64,000 nt of DNA, from assembly GCF_004005935.1 (NCBI RefSeq), contig NZ_SACQ01000004.1, forward strand, positions 248,001-312,000, in the 5' to 3' direction. Of the stretch, positions 24,539 through 33,781 are shown piece after piece. The first letter of the stretch is position 1; each line of letters opens with the position of its first letter. Position numbers and translations under genes: made by a program. The DNA is from Neptunomonas marina (GTDB lineage Bacteria; Pseudomonadota; Gammaproteobacteria; Pseudomonadales; Balneatricaceae). The notes under the pieces were generated by a model. The model was not told where the DNA came from, did not search any database, and worked only from the letters and a program-made list of their open reading frames with translations.

Positions 24539-25498
24539 CTAGTCAGCTTGGCGAGTATTGAGTAACAAGCGGACAAAGAACTTAAACGGTTTATTGTCCC
24601 AAGGTGTAAAGCGACGCAGTTGGTACTGGTCGCTTGATGCGGTGGTAACACCCCAGTCCGTAGAGACAGCACCGTCAAACCCGAGCTCTTCAATAAGTGA
24701 GCGGTGCGTTAAGTCGTAATCAACCCCACGCTTACCATTCGGGTACGCAAACCACTGAACAGACTTACCTAGGATACCTTCAAGCTGCTGCTTACCTTCC
24801 AAAATCTCATAACGAGCCTGATCAGGGTCTAACTCTGTCAAAATAGGGTGATTAATCGTATGGGCACCAATCTCAATACCCTCACTTTCCACCCATCTCA
24901 CTTGATCTGACGTCATCATTAAATCAGTGGGCAGACGGTCTGAAACTTGACTCTCGATACACGCTAGAATATCGACTCTTTTTTCGAGGGGCTGATACTT
25001 GATCGACTTGAGCAACTCACCTAGCGCTTGCAGCTTTTGATCTTCCGCACTTAGTTCGAAAACGCCTAAATCAACGGCGGTTAAATCAAGCTGATCGCTG
25101 ACACGAACAGCCTCTATTACGGTGTCATTCCACATTCGGCCGCCATCAAGGAAGCCTGTTGAAACGAAAATAGTGGCAGGGATACCGTGCTTTTTCAGTA
25201 TAGGGAGCGCCAACGTCGCATTATCGGCATAGCCATCGTCGAAAGTTACGCAAACCGCATTCTTGGGTAATACTCCCGCTTTCAGCTTAGCTAGCGCATC
25301 GCTCAAGCTCAGAGGCTGGAAGTAACGCTTCAAAAGACCCATCTGCCAATCAAATGACGCCACAGTTGGCTCACTCGCACGCAGAAAGTCCGGTCGCTCT
25401 AGTACTCGATGGTAGATAAGAATGGAGAGCTTCGAGCCCCTATTGTCACGCGAGCAAACAGAGAAGGCTTGGCTAATAAACTTACCGAAAGGAATCAC
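24539..25498 (-). CDS. Polysaccharide deacetylase (NodB-type)
   Basis: The 319-aa product has the NodB/CE4 domain: L-I-Y-H-R-V at the start, the metal-binding T-F-D-D-G-Y-A-D-N near residue 90, H-G-I-P-A-T-I-F-V-S-T-G-F and E-I-G-A-H-T-I-N-H-P with the paired histidines. Enzymes of this kind remove N-acetyl groups from sugars in the envelope. The gene starts with GTG at 25498 and overlaps the stop of the polymerase gene by 4 bases, with GAGGAG upstream, so it is translationally coupled. It is the last gene of the 15-gene minus-strand run and the second deacetylase of the locus, different from the exosortase-type one at 36050-36925. Confidence 0.88.
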   Translation of the reverse strand: MIPFGKFISQAFSVCSRDNRGSKLSILIYHRVLERPDFLRASEPTVASFDWQMGLLKRYFQPLSLSDALAKLKAGVLPKNAVCVTFDDGYADNATLALPILKKHGIPATIFVSTGFLDGGRMWNDTVIEAVRVSDQLDLTAVDLGVFELSAEDQKLQALGELLKSIKYQPLEKRVDILACIESQVSDRLPTDLMMTSDQVRWVESEGIEIGAHTINHPILTELDPDQARYEILEGKQQLEGILGKSVQWFAYPNGKRGVDYDLTHRSLIEELGFDGAVSTDWGVTTASSDQYQLRRFTPWDNKPFKFFVRLLLNTRQAD

Positions 25499-26778
25499 GT
25501 ATATACTCCTCTACGCGCTAGTCCGGGTTGCGAAGTAGGATCTTCGCGAACAACTTTTTCGACAAACTGCTTCAAAAGCAAGGTGATAACGATCAAATGC
25601 CAAGGCAGATCAAAATACGAAAGGCTCAAAAAGGCACCGCCGGTGAAGTAGGCAATGAAACTAACCTGTAGCATCCGTGCCAATAAATTCTGGTCAGTTA
25701 AGTCAACGTTATTGTTCGTTAAGTTCAGGACCTTACTTAAGGATCGCCACGTGATAAACAGAATGGTTAGATAAAGTAATAAGCCGATCCAGCCATGGTC
25801 TGCTAGCACACTAAAGTAGATACTATGTGCCGCTGAGATACTCACTGCGTCAGGGCTAAACATCGCATAGGTGCTTTCACTCCATGAATCGAAGCCTGCG
25901 CCTGTAATGCGGCTATTCGCAGCATTAATCGAGTATATCCAAGCTCCAATTCGGCCCATAGCTGACGCATCCTCGTCGTATGTCTGAATCGTTGACATAC
26001 GCTCATGCCATGACTCAGGCATAAACGTAAAGCCCACCATGCCAAGAATCACAATCAGCGTACCGGTCAGAACTTTACTCTTAGATTTCAACCAGAAAAA
26101 GCCGGCAACAGAAATAGTCGCCAATAGCGCTCCCCGAGACTGTGAGCCGATAGCGGAGGCGAGGCTCAGAGGAATCCCCATCAATAGTCCGCGTTTTATC
26201 CACTTATGCTTCTCGGTTGCGTAAAGATAGTACATCAGCGGTACCATCATCAGTGTCGCTAACGCGAGTGAGTTGTTCTCCTCGATGAACGAACCGGGAG
26301 GCCCCCAAACACGGTGCGCCCCGCCAGAAAGAATCGTAAATATCCCACCTTTAACACTGAAAAATGCCAGCGACAAAACAATTATCCAGATCAGCATTTT
26401 CATCTTTTCATAACTATTGATTAGGATAATAGTTAAGAACGTAAGAAACTGAATCTTTAAAACTTTAACGTATTGGATCTTTGCAGCTGCGGAATCTAGA
26501 GCGAAAAGGCTCGTCAATCCCATCCAAATCAAGAAAAAGACCCACGTGATAACTAACCCATTAACTGGGATCTTCTGTCGGTCTTTAGTCATGACGAGGG
26601 CAATGATCAATACTAACGCCACAATTTGAGCAAATGGCATATTGTATGCGAAACCATAGGCTAAGCGATGCGGGTTCATATAGCTCAGCCAAGCCCAGAC
26701 GATAATGCCAAGATACGGCCGCTTAAAAATAAAAGGTAAGCTACCAAAAACCAGAAACAGAACAACCAAGTCACGCAT
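25495..26778 (-). CDS. O-glycosylation ligase / Wzy-type polymerase, exosortase A-associated
   Basis: The 427-aa membrane protein has about ten hydrophobic segments. The N-terminus (M-R-D-L-V-V-L-F-L-V-F-G-S-L-P-F-I-F-K-R-P) and S-Y-M-N-P-H-R-L match the O-antigen ligase-like family tied to exosortase A loci. A large soluble loop near residues 270-330 contains G-A-G-F-D-S-W and A-H-S-I-Y-F-S-V-L-A-D-H-G-W-I-G-L, as in Wzy/WaaL-type proteins. It probably polymerises the repeat unit or transfers it to an acceptor in the inner membrane. It overlaps the upstream glycosyltransferase by 8 bases and the downstream deacetylase by 4. Confidence 0.88.
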   Translation of the reverse strand: MRDLVVLFLVFGSLPFIFKRPYLGIIVWAWLSYMNPHRLAYGFAYNMPFAQIVALVLIIALVMTKDRQKIPVNGLVITWVFFLIWMGLTSLFALDSAAAKIQYVKVLKIQFLTFLTIILINSYEKMKMLIWIIVLSLAFFSVKGGIFTILSGGAHRVWGPPGSFIEENNSLALATLMMVPLMYYLYATEKHKWIKRGLLMGIPLSLASAIGSQSRGALLATISVAGFFWLKSKSKVLTGTLIVILGMVGFTFMPESWHERMSTIQTYDEDASAMGRIGAWIYSINAANSRITGAGFDSWSESTYAMFSPDAVSISAAHSIYFSVLADHGWIGLLLYLTILFITWRSLSKVLNLTNNNVDLTDQNLLARMLQVSFIAYFTGGAFLSLSYFDLPWHLIVITLLLKQFVEKVVREDPTSQPGLARRGVYT

Positions 26779-27943
26779 GTTTGGTTACACCCTTATACAA
26801 TTCGACTTGTTTCGTAACCACTTCGTCCCAGCCATAATTCTGTGCATAGTCACTCGCAGCTTCAGGCGCAAAGCCCTTTTGGCAAACTTCTTCAATTGCC
26901 TTTGCGATCGCAGTTGCTGAACGCTCATCAATAACGAGACCTGCAACGGAGTCAGTGATTGCTTCTTTAGCGCCGCCGACATTGGTTGCCACAACAGGCA
27001 CGCCGCAAGCTAACGCCTCCAGTATTACATTTGCCCACCCTTCGCGGGATGATGCTAATACCATTAAATCAGAACGAGAGTAGATCTCTACTAGCTCGTG
27101 CTGCAGTACGTTACTTACAAAACTGACGCGCTCCTCCAGTTCCAATTCACGCGCGAGCTGACGCAATGCTGCTTCTTGAGGGCCTGAACCAACTACCGTT
27201 AGTTTAACGCTATCTGGTAGCTGCGCTAACGCTTCAATCACTAAGTGGTGACCTTTCAGCTCTACGAGATTTCCAACGCTCAACAACGCCAACGAATCTG
27301 ATGAGTTCGCGTTAGTTTGAGAGGAGCTACGTTTAAAGAAGCCCGTATCGACGCCATTTCTGAGCGTATATGTCCGCTCTGGCGGTATGCCGAGACCGAG
27401 TATCTTTTTTCTTAAGGTTTCAGAAACCGCAACCACAGCATTGGCCCGCCGACCTGCCCACTGAATTAGCTTACGCGGCCCCCAGTAGCACGGCAGTACA
27501 TTCACGTCACTGCCTCGAGCAGAGATCACCAATGGAAGCCTTACAAATAGCGATACCAACGCAGCCGCAACACCATCTGGATAAAAATAGTGCGCATCGA
27601 TAAGATCAAACTTATTACCCTGACGCGCTAACTTCAGCGTTGTAAGCAAGAGAGTGACTGCCAAAAAGAACGGTGTTATGTACATGCCGATCTTAGGCAG
27701 TACGAGATAACGTGGATGGTGTACGGTAACTCCCTCGCGTTCTTCAACGCGAGGGACTTTTGCATAGGTCCCATACTGACCAAACCGTTCAGAGGCGATA
27801 GGGAACCAAGGTACCGGGGCTATGATAGTAGCGGATATGTCACCGCTTTTGCGAAGCTCTTTAAGGCGGGTTTCGATGAAAATCCCGTGCCTTGGCTGCT
27901 CTGAGTTCGGATACAGTGTTGTTAAAACGAGCAGGTTGATCAT
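26771..27943 (-). CDS. Glycosyltransferase family 4
   Basis: The 390-aa GT-B protein begins with N-L-L-V-L-T-T-L-Y-P-N. It contains D-A-H-Y-F-Y-P-D-G and S-A-R-G-S-D-V-N, L-R-N-G-V-D, and the C-terminal donor-binding E-x7-E motif in S-S-R-E-G-W-A-N-V-I-L-E-A-L-A-C-G-V-P. I chose the ATG at 27943; a GTG 9 bases upstream (27952) would overlap the preceding gene. It is part of the minus-strand exopolysaccharide run and overlaps the polymerase gene. The sugar is not known. Confidence 0.87.
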   Translation of the reverse strand: MINLLVLTTLYPNSEQPRHGIFIETRLKELRKSGDISATIIAPVPWFPIASERFGQYGTYAKVPRVEEREGVTVHHPRYLVLPKIGMYITPFFLAVTLLLTTLKLARQGNKFDLIDAHYFYPDGVAAALVSLFVRLPLVISARGSDVNVLPCYWGPRKLIQWAGRRANAVVAVSETLRKKILGLGIPPERTYTLRNGVDTGFFKRSSSQTNANSSDSLALLSVGNLVELKGHHLVIEALAQLPDSVKLTVVGSGPQEAALRQLARELELEERVSFVSNVLQHELVEIYSRSDLMVLASSREGWANVILEALACGVPVVATNVGGAKEAITDSVAGLVIDERSATAIAKAIEEVCQKGFAPEAASDYAQNYGWDEVVTKQVELYKGVTKHA

Positions 27944-27948
27944 GTAGC

Positions 27949-29148
27949 TCACACAAGGTTCGGGTAAACGTTGCGATAATTACCAACGCTAACTTCCCAG
28001 TTTCTCACCTCTTCTACATAGCGGCGTCCTGCGTCACGGTAACCATCCCAAGCGTCTTCCTGGGAGAAGAAATCCACGACAACACGTGCCAGATCATCGC
28101 TCTCTCCGGCCTTAAACAGCCTTCCCGTCTCACCATCGTTAATTAACTCGAGGTGTCCGCCAACATCCGAAGCAACTACCAACTTACCTTGCGCCATAGC
28201 CTCGAGTGGCTTTAAAGGTGTCACAAGATCCGTAAGACGCATGGCAAGGCGTGGATAAACAAATATATCGACCAAACTGTAGTAGGCCTGTACTTCGGTA
28301 TGAGGCACTCGCCCCGTCATAACCACATAGTCGTGAAGATTAAGTGCCGCGACTTTTTCTTTAATAAGCGCTTCTTGTGGGCCACCGCCGACCAAGAGAA
28401 GACGCAGATCCGGCATTTGCTTTACGATACTTGGCAAAGCATCAAGCAACAACAGCAGGCCCTCGTACGCATAGAATGAGCCAATAAAACCAATGACTTT
28501 CTTATCGGATAAGCCTAGCTTATCAGCGAGCGCATGATCAGCCGCTTCAATCAGCGGGAAGTGCTCGATATCAACAGCATTCGGTATGACAGTGATCTTT
28601 TGCTCAGGAATGCCACGCGCCACAATATCCTTGCGCAGCCCCTCACAAATCGTCGTTACTGCATCCGCATTTTTAAAGACATGGGTTTCCATAGCACGCG
28701 TCAATTTATAACGCAGATCACCCTCTTTACAGGTACCATGGTCAACCGCCGCATCCTCCCAAAAGCCTCGGCATTCGTAAACCACTGGAATACCGTACTT
28801 ACGCTTCATTTTCAGCGCAGCCATACCCGTCAAAGCTGGAGAGTGCGCATGCAGCACATCCGGTTTCACTTCTTGAATCACTTCATCAAGGCGCTCAGCG
28901 AGCTCAGAGACAACAGCCCACTGGTTTAAGACGGGCAAATCCGAATACCAACGACGACCGGATTGCGTGCGGAAAAAGCGTAGATCCTCGACCATCTCTT
29001 GTGGCTCAGATTCGGCCGTATGCTTACCTGATGTTACGTGTTCAGTTTGCCAACCGAACTCGCGTTGCTTACGCAAAATAGAGCGTGTTCTAAACGTATA
29101 GCCGCTATGTAACGGAATAGAATGATCGAGTATGTGTAGAATTTTCAT
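27949..29148 (-). CDS. Glycosyltransferase, exosortase A-associated (Daro_2409-type)
   Basis: The 399-aa product begins M-K-I-L-H-I-L-D-H-S-I-P-L-H-S-G-Y-T-F-R, the recognisable N-terminus of a glycosyltransferase group that goes with exosortase A loci. Further GT4 features are V-L-H-A-H-S-P-A-L-T-G, V-I-P-N-A-V-D, I-G-F-I-G-S-F and K-P-L-E-A-M-A-Q-G-K. It is cytoplasmic. It lies 12 bases after the amidotransferase gene and its end is 5 bases from the next start, so it is within the operon. Confidence 0.9.
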   Translation of the reverse strand: MKILHILDHSIPLHSGYTFRTRSILRKQREFGWQTEHVTSGKHTAESEPQEMVEDLRFFRTQSGRRWYSDLPVLNQWAVVSELAERLDEVIQEVKPDVLHAHSPALTGMAALKMKRKYGIPVVYECRGFWEDAAVDHGTCKEGDLRYKLTRAMETHVFKNADAVTTICEGLRKDIVARGIPEQKITVIPNAVDIEHFPLIEAADHALADKLGLSDKKVIGFIGSFYAYEGLLLLLDALPSIVKQMPDLRLLLVGGGPQEALIKEKVAALNLHDYVVMTGRVPHTEVQAYYSLVDIFVYPRLAMRLTDLVTPLKPLEAMAQGKLVVASDVGGHLELINDGETGRLFKAGESDDLARVVVDFFSQEDAWDGYRDAGRRYVEEVRNWEVSVGNYRNVYPNLV

Positions 29149-29160
29149 GAGTATTTCCGC

Positions 29161-31065
29161 TTATGCCGCTTTAGCTTGCATTTCTCGTTCGAGAAAAGCG
29201 CTAAACATGAGTAATGTCCAAATAATAACACTGTAGTCGCGCAAACCACTTTGATGGTGCTTTACGACCTCTTCGACATACTCGAGATTAAACAATCCGC
29301 TATCTCGGATAATAGGCCCCATCAGCGCTTCCTGAACACGCTCTTTTAATGGTCCACGGAACCACTTAGCGAGTGGCACGCCGAAGCCCATCTTAGGGCG
29401 GTATAGAACATCGTGTGGCAAACTCGGCTCTAAAGACTTCTTGAGAATATATTTCCCTTCTTGGCCCTTTAGCTTTTGCTCTGCTGGCAAACCAGATACC
29501 CATTCAACGAACTTATGATCAAGCAGAGGTACGCGCACCTCCAATGCATGAGCCATACTCGCACGATCAACTTTAGTTAAAATATCGCCAACCAGATATG
29601 TTTTCATATCCAAGTATTGAATAAGTGACAGAGGATCTTGTGTCGGCGATTTCTTTACGTAGTAATCGAAGGTTTCAATTGACTTGTAGCCTTTTAATGC
29701 CGCTTTAAGCTCTGCACTAAACAGTCGATCACGCTGCTCATCCGTCAATAGGGATACTGTCTGCAAATAGGCTTCTACTGATGAGCGAGCCAGCGCTTGG
29801 AACGTTGTTTTCGCTCGGAAGACACGCGGTGCCCAATCCGCCTTCGGATAGAGTTTGCCTAACGTCCCAAAAAGCGGTTTACGGATACTCAGAGGTAACG
29901 TAGAACGAAGTTTTTCCTCGTTCATGTGCCATTTGTACCGTCGATAACCTGCAAAATGCTCATCCCCACCATCGCCAGACAGCGCCACTGTCACACGCTT
30001 TTTCGCTAGCTGGCAGACTCGGTAAGTTGGTATAGCTGAGCTATCTGCATATGGCTCATCATAAAGATCAGCAAGCGTATCCAGTAAAGCAAAGTCATCG
30101 CTACCAACGAGTTCTTCAAAGTGGTTAGTTTTGTATTGCTCAGCTACTTTCTTTGCGTATTCCGTTTCATCAAACTGCTTTACATCAAAGCCAATCGCAC
30201 AAGTATTGACTGGGTCGCTTTGCTCTTTCGCCATCATCGCTACAACAGCACTAGAGTCGACACCACCCGATAAGAACGCTCCAAGCGGTACTTCCGCCAC
30301 CATGCGGACGCGCACTGCCTCGCGCATACGCTCAACAAGCTCTTTTTCCGTTAATTCAGGTGATGACAGTTCAACAGGTTTGAAAGGGATATCCCAGTAC
30401 TCTTTTTGCACAACATCGGTGCTACCTTTCTTGAGCAGAATGGTGTGGCCCGGTCTTAACTTTTGTACGCCCTGATAGATAGTTTTTGGCTCTGGGATAT
30501 AACCAAACGTAAAGTAATCTTCGATGGCAGTAACGTCGATATCACGAGGTAGGTTATCCAGCGTCTTTAATGCTTTAAGCTCAGAGCTAAAAGCAAAGCT
30601 ACCATCAGGCAACACAGCATAAAATAACGGTTTGATACCGAGTCGGTCACGTGCAACAAATAGTGACTGCTGATTGCGATCCCAGATCGCAAAGGCAAAC
30701 ATGCCTCGAAATCTGTCAACACAACGCTCGCCCCACTCCTCCCAAGCATGAACAATAACTTCCGTATCACAGTGCGTACGAAAGATATGGCCTTTTTCTG
30801 TCAGTTCTTCAGACAGCTCCGGAAAATTGTAGATCTCGCCGTTATATGTAACGACAACCGTATGATCTTCATTAAAAAGCGGCTGCTGACCGCTGGATAA
30901 GTCGATGATAGATAAGCGACGATGACCAAAGGCAACGCCCGGCTCAATGTGTAACCCACCTTCATCAGGGCCACGGTGAAACTGAGTTTCGTTCATTTGC
31001 GAAACGAGATCACGGCTGTACTCACGGTGCCCTGAAAGATCATAAACGCCAACAATGCCACACAT
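29161..31065 (-). CDS. XrtA-associated amidotransferase, asparagine synthetase (glutamine-hydrolysing) type
   Basis: The 634-aa product is full length and intact. It begins M-C-G-I-V-G-V-Y, so the glutaminase Cys2 is present, followed by F-H-R-G-P-D-E-G and Y-N-G-E-I-Y-N-F. The synthetase domain has F-L-S-G-G-V-D-S-S and A-L-S-G-D-G-G-D-E-H-F-A-G-Y. It belongs to the amidotransferase group of exosortase A loci and probably adds an amide to a sugar acid or aminoacyl group. It differs from the two other homologues in this window (14123 and 19491), which lack Cys2. AAGGGA precedes the ATG. Confidence 0.92.
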   Translation of the reverse strand: MCGIVGVYDLSGHREYSRDLVSQMNETQFHRGPDEGGLHIEPGVAFGHRRLSIIDLSSGQQPLFNEDHTVVVTYNGEIYNFPELSEELTEKGHIFRTHCDTEVIVHAWEEWGERCVDRFRGMFAFAIWDRNQQSLFVARDRLGIKPLFYAVLPDGSFAFSSELKALKTLDNLPRDIDVTAIEDYFTFGYIPEPKTIYQGVQKLRPGHTILLKKGSTDVVQKEYWDIPFKPVELSSPELTEKELVERMREAVRVRMVAEVPLGAFLSGGVDSSAVVAMMAKEQSDPVNTCAIGFDVKQFDETEYAKKVAEQYKTNHFEELVGSDDFALLDTLADLYDEPYADSSAIPTYRVCQLAKKRVTVALSGDGGDEHFAGYRRYKWHMNEEKLRSTLPLSIRKPLFGTLGKLYPKADWAPRVFRAKTTFQALARSSVEAYLQTVSLLTDEQRDRLFSAELKAALKGYKSIETFDYYVKKSPTQDPLSLIQYLDMKTYLVGDILTKVDRASMAHALEVRVPLLDHKFVEWVSGLPAEQKLKGQEGKYILKKSLEPSLPHDVLYRPKMGFGVPLAKWFRGPLKERVQEALMGPIIRDSGLFNLEYVEEVVKHHQSGLRDYSVIIWTLLMFSAFLEREMQAKAA

Positions 31066-31092
31066 TTTTAACTGATTCCCTTAAAAGTCTTG

Positions 31093-32250
31093 CTAGCGCC
31101 TAGCACTCAGCTCTTCGTAGATAGATAAATAGCGATCAACCGTTCGATTCCAGCAGAACTCGCTTGTCACTCGCGCTAGGCTCTCTGCAGCCAAGCGCTC
31201 TCGTTGTTGATCATCTTTTACTAAGGTCACAATAGCGTTTGCCAACCGCTCGCTATCGTCAACGGGCACGAGAATACCATTAGTTTCATTAACTAATTCT
31301 GGATTTCCACCGACATTTGTTGCAATGATGGGTAAGCGACAAGACATAGCCTCAAGGATGGTATTGGAGATACCTTCTCCCAGAGATGGTAAAACAAAAA
31401 TATCGAAGTTCTTTAGTAACTCGGGGATATCATTGCGGTTACCTGCCAACCAAACAGAGTCCTGAAGTTGGGCATCCGCTACCTTAGCTTCCAAACTTTT
31501 AAATTCAGGCCCATCACCGACGATAATAAGCCGGAGGCGCTCGGCGAGTAGCGGCTCACTTTTCATGATGAGCTCAAATGCTTCGAGTAAACTGATCTGG
31601 TTTTTAACCGCAGCGGCGCGCCCGACTGTACCGATGATAATAAGGTCATCACCACCAAACTCTTCAGGGAGTCCACAGACCTCAGCTACAGAAGAACTCG
31701 ATGAGAAGCGTGCATGATCAACGCCATTATAGATCTGCACGACTTTCTTTGGCGAAACCGCAACAGTATCCAATAACCACTGCTCTAAATCTTGGCTTAC
31801 CGCGATATAACGATGCACAAAAAAGCGCATGACCTTTCTTAAGGCATTGTATTTGCGGTTGCTACCATCCAAATCATAAATATCACGCCCATGTTCACCA
31901 TGAACCCTTTTAGCTCCCGGTACTAAGAACGCGATTGCCTGCATCTCTAACGCGGATAAATTCCGTGTGTGGACAACATCCGGCTTTAACGTCCAAAGTA
32001 GCTTGAGTAAACGGTAGTAAAGGCCAAAGTCTTGCCCTTCTCGCTTATTCAGCTCAAATACTTTTACATCATCCGACTCGATTCGCTGAGAAAACTCCGT
32101 AGCATGCGTCAAGCATATGATGACATGCCGGACGCGATCTCGTGGAGTGCGGTTGATTATGTTGATCAAGCCATTCTCTAGTCCGCCAGTGCCTAACTCG
32201 TGGATGATATGAACAACTAAAGGAATGGAGTCATCGGATACTCGCGGCAC
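31093..32250 (-). CDS. Sugar transferase, PEP-CTERM/EpsH1 system-associated (type 2)
   Basis: The 385-aa GT4 enzyme carries V-V-H-I-I-H-E-L-G-T-G-G-L-E-N-G-L, V-V-H-T-R-N-L-S-A, V-H-G-E-H-G-R-D and I-Y-N-G-V-D. The donor-binding block is P-S-L-G-E-G-I-S-N-T-I-L-E-A-M. This matches the second sugar transferase of exosortase A loci. I chose the GTG at 32250 because CAGGAG lies seven bases before it, inside the end of the exosortase gene; the TTG at 32256 is too close to that site. The two genes therefore overlap by 20 bases and are probably translationally coupled. Confidence 0.9.
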   Translation of the reverse strand: MPRVSDDSIPLVVHIIHELGTGGLENGLINIINRTPRDRVRHVIICLTHATEFSQRIESDDVKVFELNKREGQDFGLYYRLLKLLWTLKPDVVHTRNLSALEMQAIAFLVPGAKRVHGEHGRDIYDLDGSNRKYNALRKVMRFFVHRYIAVSQDLEQWLLDTVAVSPKKVVQIYNGVDHARFSSSSSVAEVCGLPEEFGGDDLIIIGTVGRAAAVKNQISLLEAFELIMKSEPLLAERLRLIIVGDGPEFKSLEAKVADAQLQDSVWLAGNRNDIPELLKNFDIFVLPSLGEGISNTILEAMSCRLPIIATNVGGNPELVNETNGILVPVDDSERLANAIVTLVKDDQQRERLAAESLARVTSEFCWNRTVDRYLSIYEELSARR

Positions 32251-33781
32251 GATCAAGCTCCTGCTCTATAGTTGTTACAGCCTTGGTGGAGAACTCTTCA
32301 AGTAAGCGCACCTCATCACTTGCGAAGTTGCGGTCTTCAACCGAAATCGAGGTTACAATCCAAGCCGCATCCAATCTTTGAAACGTCACTTTCGCTATCA
32401 TTTCAAGCAACTTAGCCTTTAACCGGCTGGTAGTATACGTATCACCTACTCGATACCAAGACAAAACAATTAACGTTTCTGTTGCGCCTGAAATCTCAGT
32501 GCGAGTCACGTCAGTTGGTGTGCCATTGAGGCCAATAGACGCCTTGGACTGAGATAACGTTCGCCAAGCATCATTTTCAGTAGACAATAACGTGTTGTTC
32601 CAACTGATTAGCTCCTCACCCTGTCGCTGGCTCGCAAAGTGTTGAACTACCACACCAATAGTTTTTCCCTCATACCGGTAGCCCTGCTTAGTGATACCAC
32701 CACCCACCATATTCGGCTGCCACGCCCATGGATACGCTATCTGAATTACGCCCGTATCAACGAGCACTGGGAGCTCCGCCAATTGCTTCCCTGTCGCGCG
32801 ATTATCGGAAAAGTACGCTAGAGCTGGGCCAGAGAGTGTAACCATCATCAAGATAGCAAAAACGCCACCGAGCCTGTGAGTTGCAGGAGAATAGGTATTT
32901 CTGACAGATTCAGAACCCTCAGAGTCCTCCGAAACATCATCGCTGAACCGGTTACCTACGGTCACAAGCACGAAGATTACAAGACCAAAAAAGACCCATC
33001 CGTATACGAGGTGATCCACACCGGTCGCTACCGTCATATCACTTAAGTGCCCTAACATCACAATGATATAGGCTCTAAACCCATTTGCGATGATCGGCAC
33101 CAAGATCGAAGCAAGTATGAAAAGCACCTTCTTATATGGCTTTCGGTAAGTAAGGTGCGCGTACAAGAAACCGAGTGTCGTAGAAGCAATGAGATACCTG
33201 ACACCGCTACAGGCTTCAACAACGGACCAGTTGCCCGTAGGTAACGAAAAGTAGAGACCTTCACGGAAAACAGGAATTCCGGATAGGCGCACCATAGCCA
33301 CCGTAAAGTCTGCGGTAAACTCCATCATCCCCGGCACCAACTCTTCACCCATCGGCACCATAAATAGTAGAAAGCCAAGCGGAAACAGGAGTAGTTTTGC
33401 AGCCTCATTACCGATCAGGGCCCAAATTCCTCCGATCAGCACAATGACCACACCTAGCTGCTGTAGCAAGAGAGTGTCGACTAAGCTGCCTGCTAACCAA
33501 ATCAGAGTACCTATGCCTGCTAAAACCACACCGAGTAACGAGTGGCGTGGAGCTATATCAGCAAGCGCTTCGCGTTTACCCCAGACAAGCCATAGCGAAA
33601 TTGGCAAGATTAAAAATGCATGTGTAAAGGTGTCAGAGCGTGACCAGACGCTAACCATTGAAGCTATCGTGTCGAAGAAAGTGACCGCCAAGACGACCAA
33701 GAAACAACTCAGCCAAACGGCATGCTGCTGCCACGGGTTCGCGAACGAGTAACTCTTTGTCGGGGTAGAGGAGACGGTCAT
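32231..33781 (-). CDS. xrtA: Exosortase A (XrtA/EpsH) with fused EpsI domain
   Basis: Exosortases are inner-membrane transpeptidase-like enzymes that process PEP-CTERM proteins. The 516-aa product has about eight transmembrane segments in residues 15-285. The proposed catalytic residues are visible: C191 in V-V-E-A-C-S-G-V-R, R236 in A-N-G-F-R-A-Y and H257 in V-D-H-L-V-Y-G-W. After a short acidic linker and one more hydrophobic segment (about residues 305-325), the C-terminal 190 residues form the EpsI (DUF3485) domain, predicted to be periplasmic. It lies between the two EpsH1-associated sugar transferases, directly adjacent to both. No PEP-CTERM substrate is seen in this window, so its substrate lies elsewhere or its role is only in exopolysaccharide assembly. 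Confidence 0.95.
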   Translation of the reverse strand: MTVSSTPTKSYSFANPWQQHAVWLSCFLVVLAVTFFDTIASMVSVWSRSDTFTHAFLILPISLWLVWGKREALADIAPRHSLLGVVLAGIGTLIWLAGSLVDTLLLQQLGVVIVLIGGIWALIGNEAAKLLLFPLGFLLFMVPMGEELVPGMMEFTADFTVAMVRLSGIPVFREGLYFSLPTGNWSVVEACSGVRYLIASTTLGFLYAHLTYRKPYKKVLFILASILVPIIANGFRAYIIVMLGHLSDMTVATGVDHLVYGWVFFGLVIFVLVTVGNRFSDDVSEDSEGSESVRNTYSPATHRLGGVFAILMMVTLSGPALAYFSDNRATGKQLAELPVLVDTGVIQIAYPWAWQPNMVGGGITKQGYRYEGKTIGVVVQHFASQRQGEELISWNNTLLSTENDAWRTLSQSKASIGLNGTPTDVTRTEISGATETLIVLSWYRVGDTYTTSRLKAKLLEMIAKVTFQRLDAAWIVTSISVEDRNFASDEVRLLEEFSTKAVTTIEQELDRAASIR

